From NCBI RefSeq assembly GCF_000281085.1, contig NZ_JH767522.1, forward strand, positions 62,001-126,000: 64,000 nucleotides of DNA. The letters are read 5' to 3'. The DNA comes from Catenovulum agarivorans YM01. GTDB lineage: Bacteria; Pseudomonadota; Gammaproteobacteria; Enterobacterales; Alteromonadaceae. The position numbers and the translations under genes are program-made. The notes below the pieces were generated by a model. That model ran no database searches and was not told the DNA's origin. It worked only from the letters and a program-made list of their open reading frames with translations. Below, in pieces: positions 63,277 through 64,000 of the stretch. Numbering within the stretch: position 1 is the stretch's first letter; each line of letters opens with the position of its first letter.

Positions 63277-64000
63277 TGCATACGATATAAGCGCATGGCG
63301 ATAAACAAACTAACCAAAGCACAGCAGAATAAATACCACAAACTTGCATGGTCTGAAGTGAAGTTTTCAATAAACCCAGCTCTAAACAGCTCAACCGCAT
63401 GTAACACTGGATTCCAAATTAGGTAAACATGGTATTTTTCAGGGATCATATCCAGGGTAAAGAATATGCCTGAAATAAACATCATAGGCTTCATTAAAAT
63501 GCCTAAAAATTTGTCGCTTTCAGGGAAAAACTCAATAGCAAATGAGGCAATCATACCAAATGAGGTGGCAAAAATGGTTAACAGCACAACTATCATTAAA
63601 CAATATAAAATATCGTATATTGCTACTTGATAACCAGCCCACCAAAACAAAGCAAACAAACTGACTGAGGTAAATAAAAATATACCCATCTCAAGGATTA
63701 CGCGTGCACAATAAGTATTTATTGGTTTTACATAACGGTAGTGGAATAAGCCTCGGTTTGCTGAGCAAGCATTTTTGCATTGATTAAATAAATTTTGAAA
63801 AAGTAAAAAAGGCATAATGCCGGTGTAAATAAAAATTGGCGTTTCTACCCCACCAAAACCTTCACGTGCACGCACACCAAAGATCACTGAAAAAATAATA
63901 ACGTGCGCAATAGGTTCTGCTAATGCCCAAAACACGCCCAACCTATAAGTGCCAAAACGGGTTTTTAGCTCGCGTAAAAAAAGCGCAAAGATTACGTCAC
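63252..64000 (-). CDS. kpsM: Capsule ABC transporter permease KpsM (5' end beyond window)
   Basis: At least 249 codons of a KpsM/CtrC-type permease; the gene runs off the window edge with probably fewer than 20 codons missing. The first visible part is VIFALFLRELKTRFGTYRLG, matching the amphipathic N-terminal helix of KpsM. Six membrane helices follow (for example PIAHVIIFSVIFGV, IMPFLLFQNLF, LEMGIFLFTSVSLFALFWW and ASLWYLFCCALVSLFIAMRLY). A TTG at 63,941 could be mistaken for a start, but homology continues upstream. First gene of the capsule operon in the window. Confidence 0.94.
   Translation of the reverse strand, partial: DVIFALFLRELKTRFGTYRLGVFWALAEPIAHVIIFSVIFGVRAREGFGGVETPIFIYTGIMPFLLFQNLFNQCKNACSANRGLFHYRYVKPINTYCARVILEMGIFLFTSVSLFALFWWAGYQVAIYDILYCLMIVVLLTIFATSFGMIASFAIEFFPESDKFLGILMKPMMFISGIFFTLDMIPEKYHVYLIWNPVLHAVELFRAGFIENFTSDHASLWYLFCCALVSLFIAMRLYRMHWTRMIAT

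Overview
The window reads as chromosome from a marine gammaproteobacterium of the Alteromonadales type. The basis is the gene set (slyX/yheV/yheS, panP, a CLCA_X-type protein, dksA-gluQ-pcnB-folK-panC, a DUF2750 gene), the moderately AT-rich sequence and the abundance of c-di-GMP and partner-switch signalling genes. Catenovulum or a close relative would fit, but I cannot assign a genus without a search.

Layout. 1-4.4 kb: WD40 lipoprotein, slyX, yheV, the ABC-F ATPase yheS and a TIGR02444-type protein, with repeat elements between them. 4.4-13.1 kb (minus): a PAS/GGDEF/EAL protein, then the tight run panP-rnr-rlmB-CLCA_X. 13.2-16 kb: LexA-regulated yebG and a DUF6351-type hydrolase. 16-21.3 kb (minus): an operon of a TetR regulator, an MMPL/RND exporter, a LolA-like periplasmic protein and an outer-membrane barrel. 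21.4-26.8 kb: a CobW GTPase, comM, ubiF, a small LprI-like protein and a TauE/SafE permease. 26.9-27.2 kb: tRNA-Met, tRNA-Leu and tRNA-Gln on the minus strand. 27.9-30.2 kb: rplY-pth-ychF. 30.3-33.4 kb: a two-receiver regulator divergent from a STAS/phosphatase-kinase partner switch. 33.4-35.7 kb: galU, cytochrome b561 and yceI. 36.0-36.2 kb: a CsrB/Rsm-type sRNA candidate just before dksA-gluQ-pcnB-folK-panC. 41.4-45.6 kb (minus): an operon of a beta-helix lipoprotein, an LPP20-like protein and a glycosyltransferase. 45.7-48.3 kb: tusA, a small HTH protein, an EAL protein and DUF2750. 48.3-64 kb (minus): a group 2 (ABC-transporter) capsule locus cut by the window edge.

The capsule locus holds export genes kpsM-T-E-D, a central serotype region and the Kdo-linker transferases kpsC-kpsS. 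The central genes predict CDP-glycerol (tagD) with a GT2/TagF-like glycerophosphotransferase fusion, and a dTDP-4-amino-4,6-dideoxyhexose (rfbB, rfbA, vioA-like). An ATP-grasp/HAD fusion could attach an acid to the amino sugar. This implies a teichoic-acid-like, glycerophosphate-containing capsule.

The most unusual signal is non-coding. A family of about 76-100 bp palindromic intergenic repeats (around 1.3, 3.6-3.8, 27.6-27.7 and 40.7-41.4 kb) carries two internal hairpins. Their stem sequences change between copies with pairing kept, while the loops stay close to ANGGAN, the recognition core of CsrA/RsmE. The same window encodes a likely CsrA-sequestering sRNA (36,041-36,225; nine GGA motifs, an intrinsic terminator and a GacA/UvrY-type box upstream). 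Dispersed CsrA-binding or CsrA-titrating elements are therefore a testable hypothesis.
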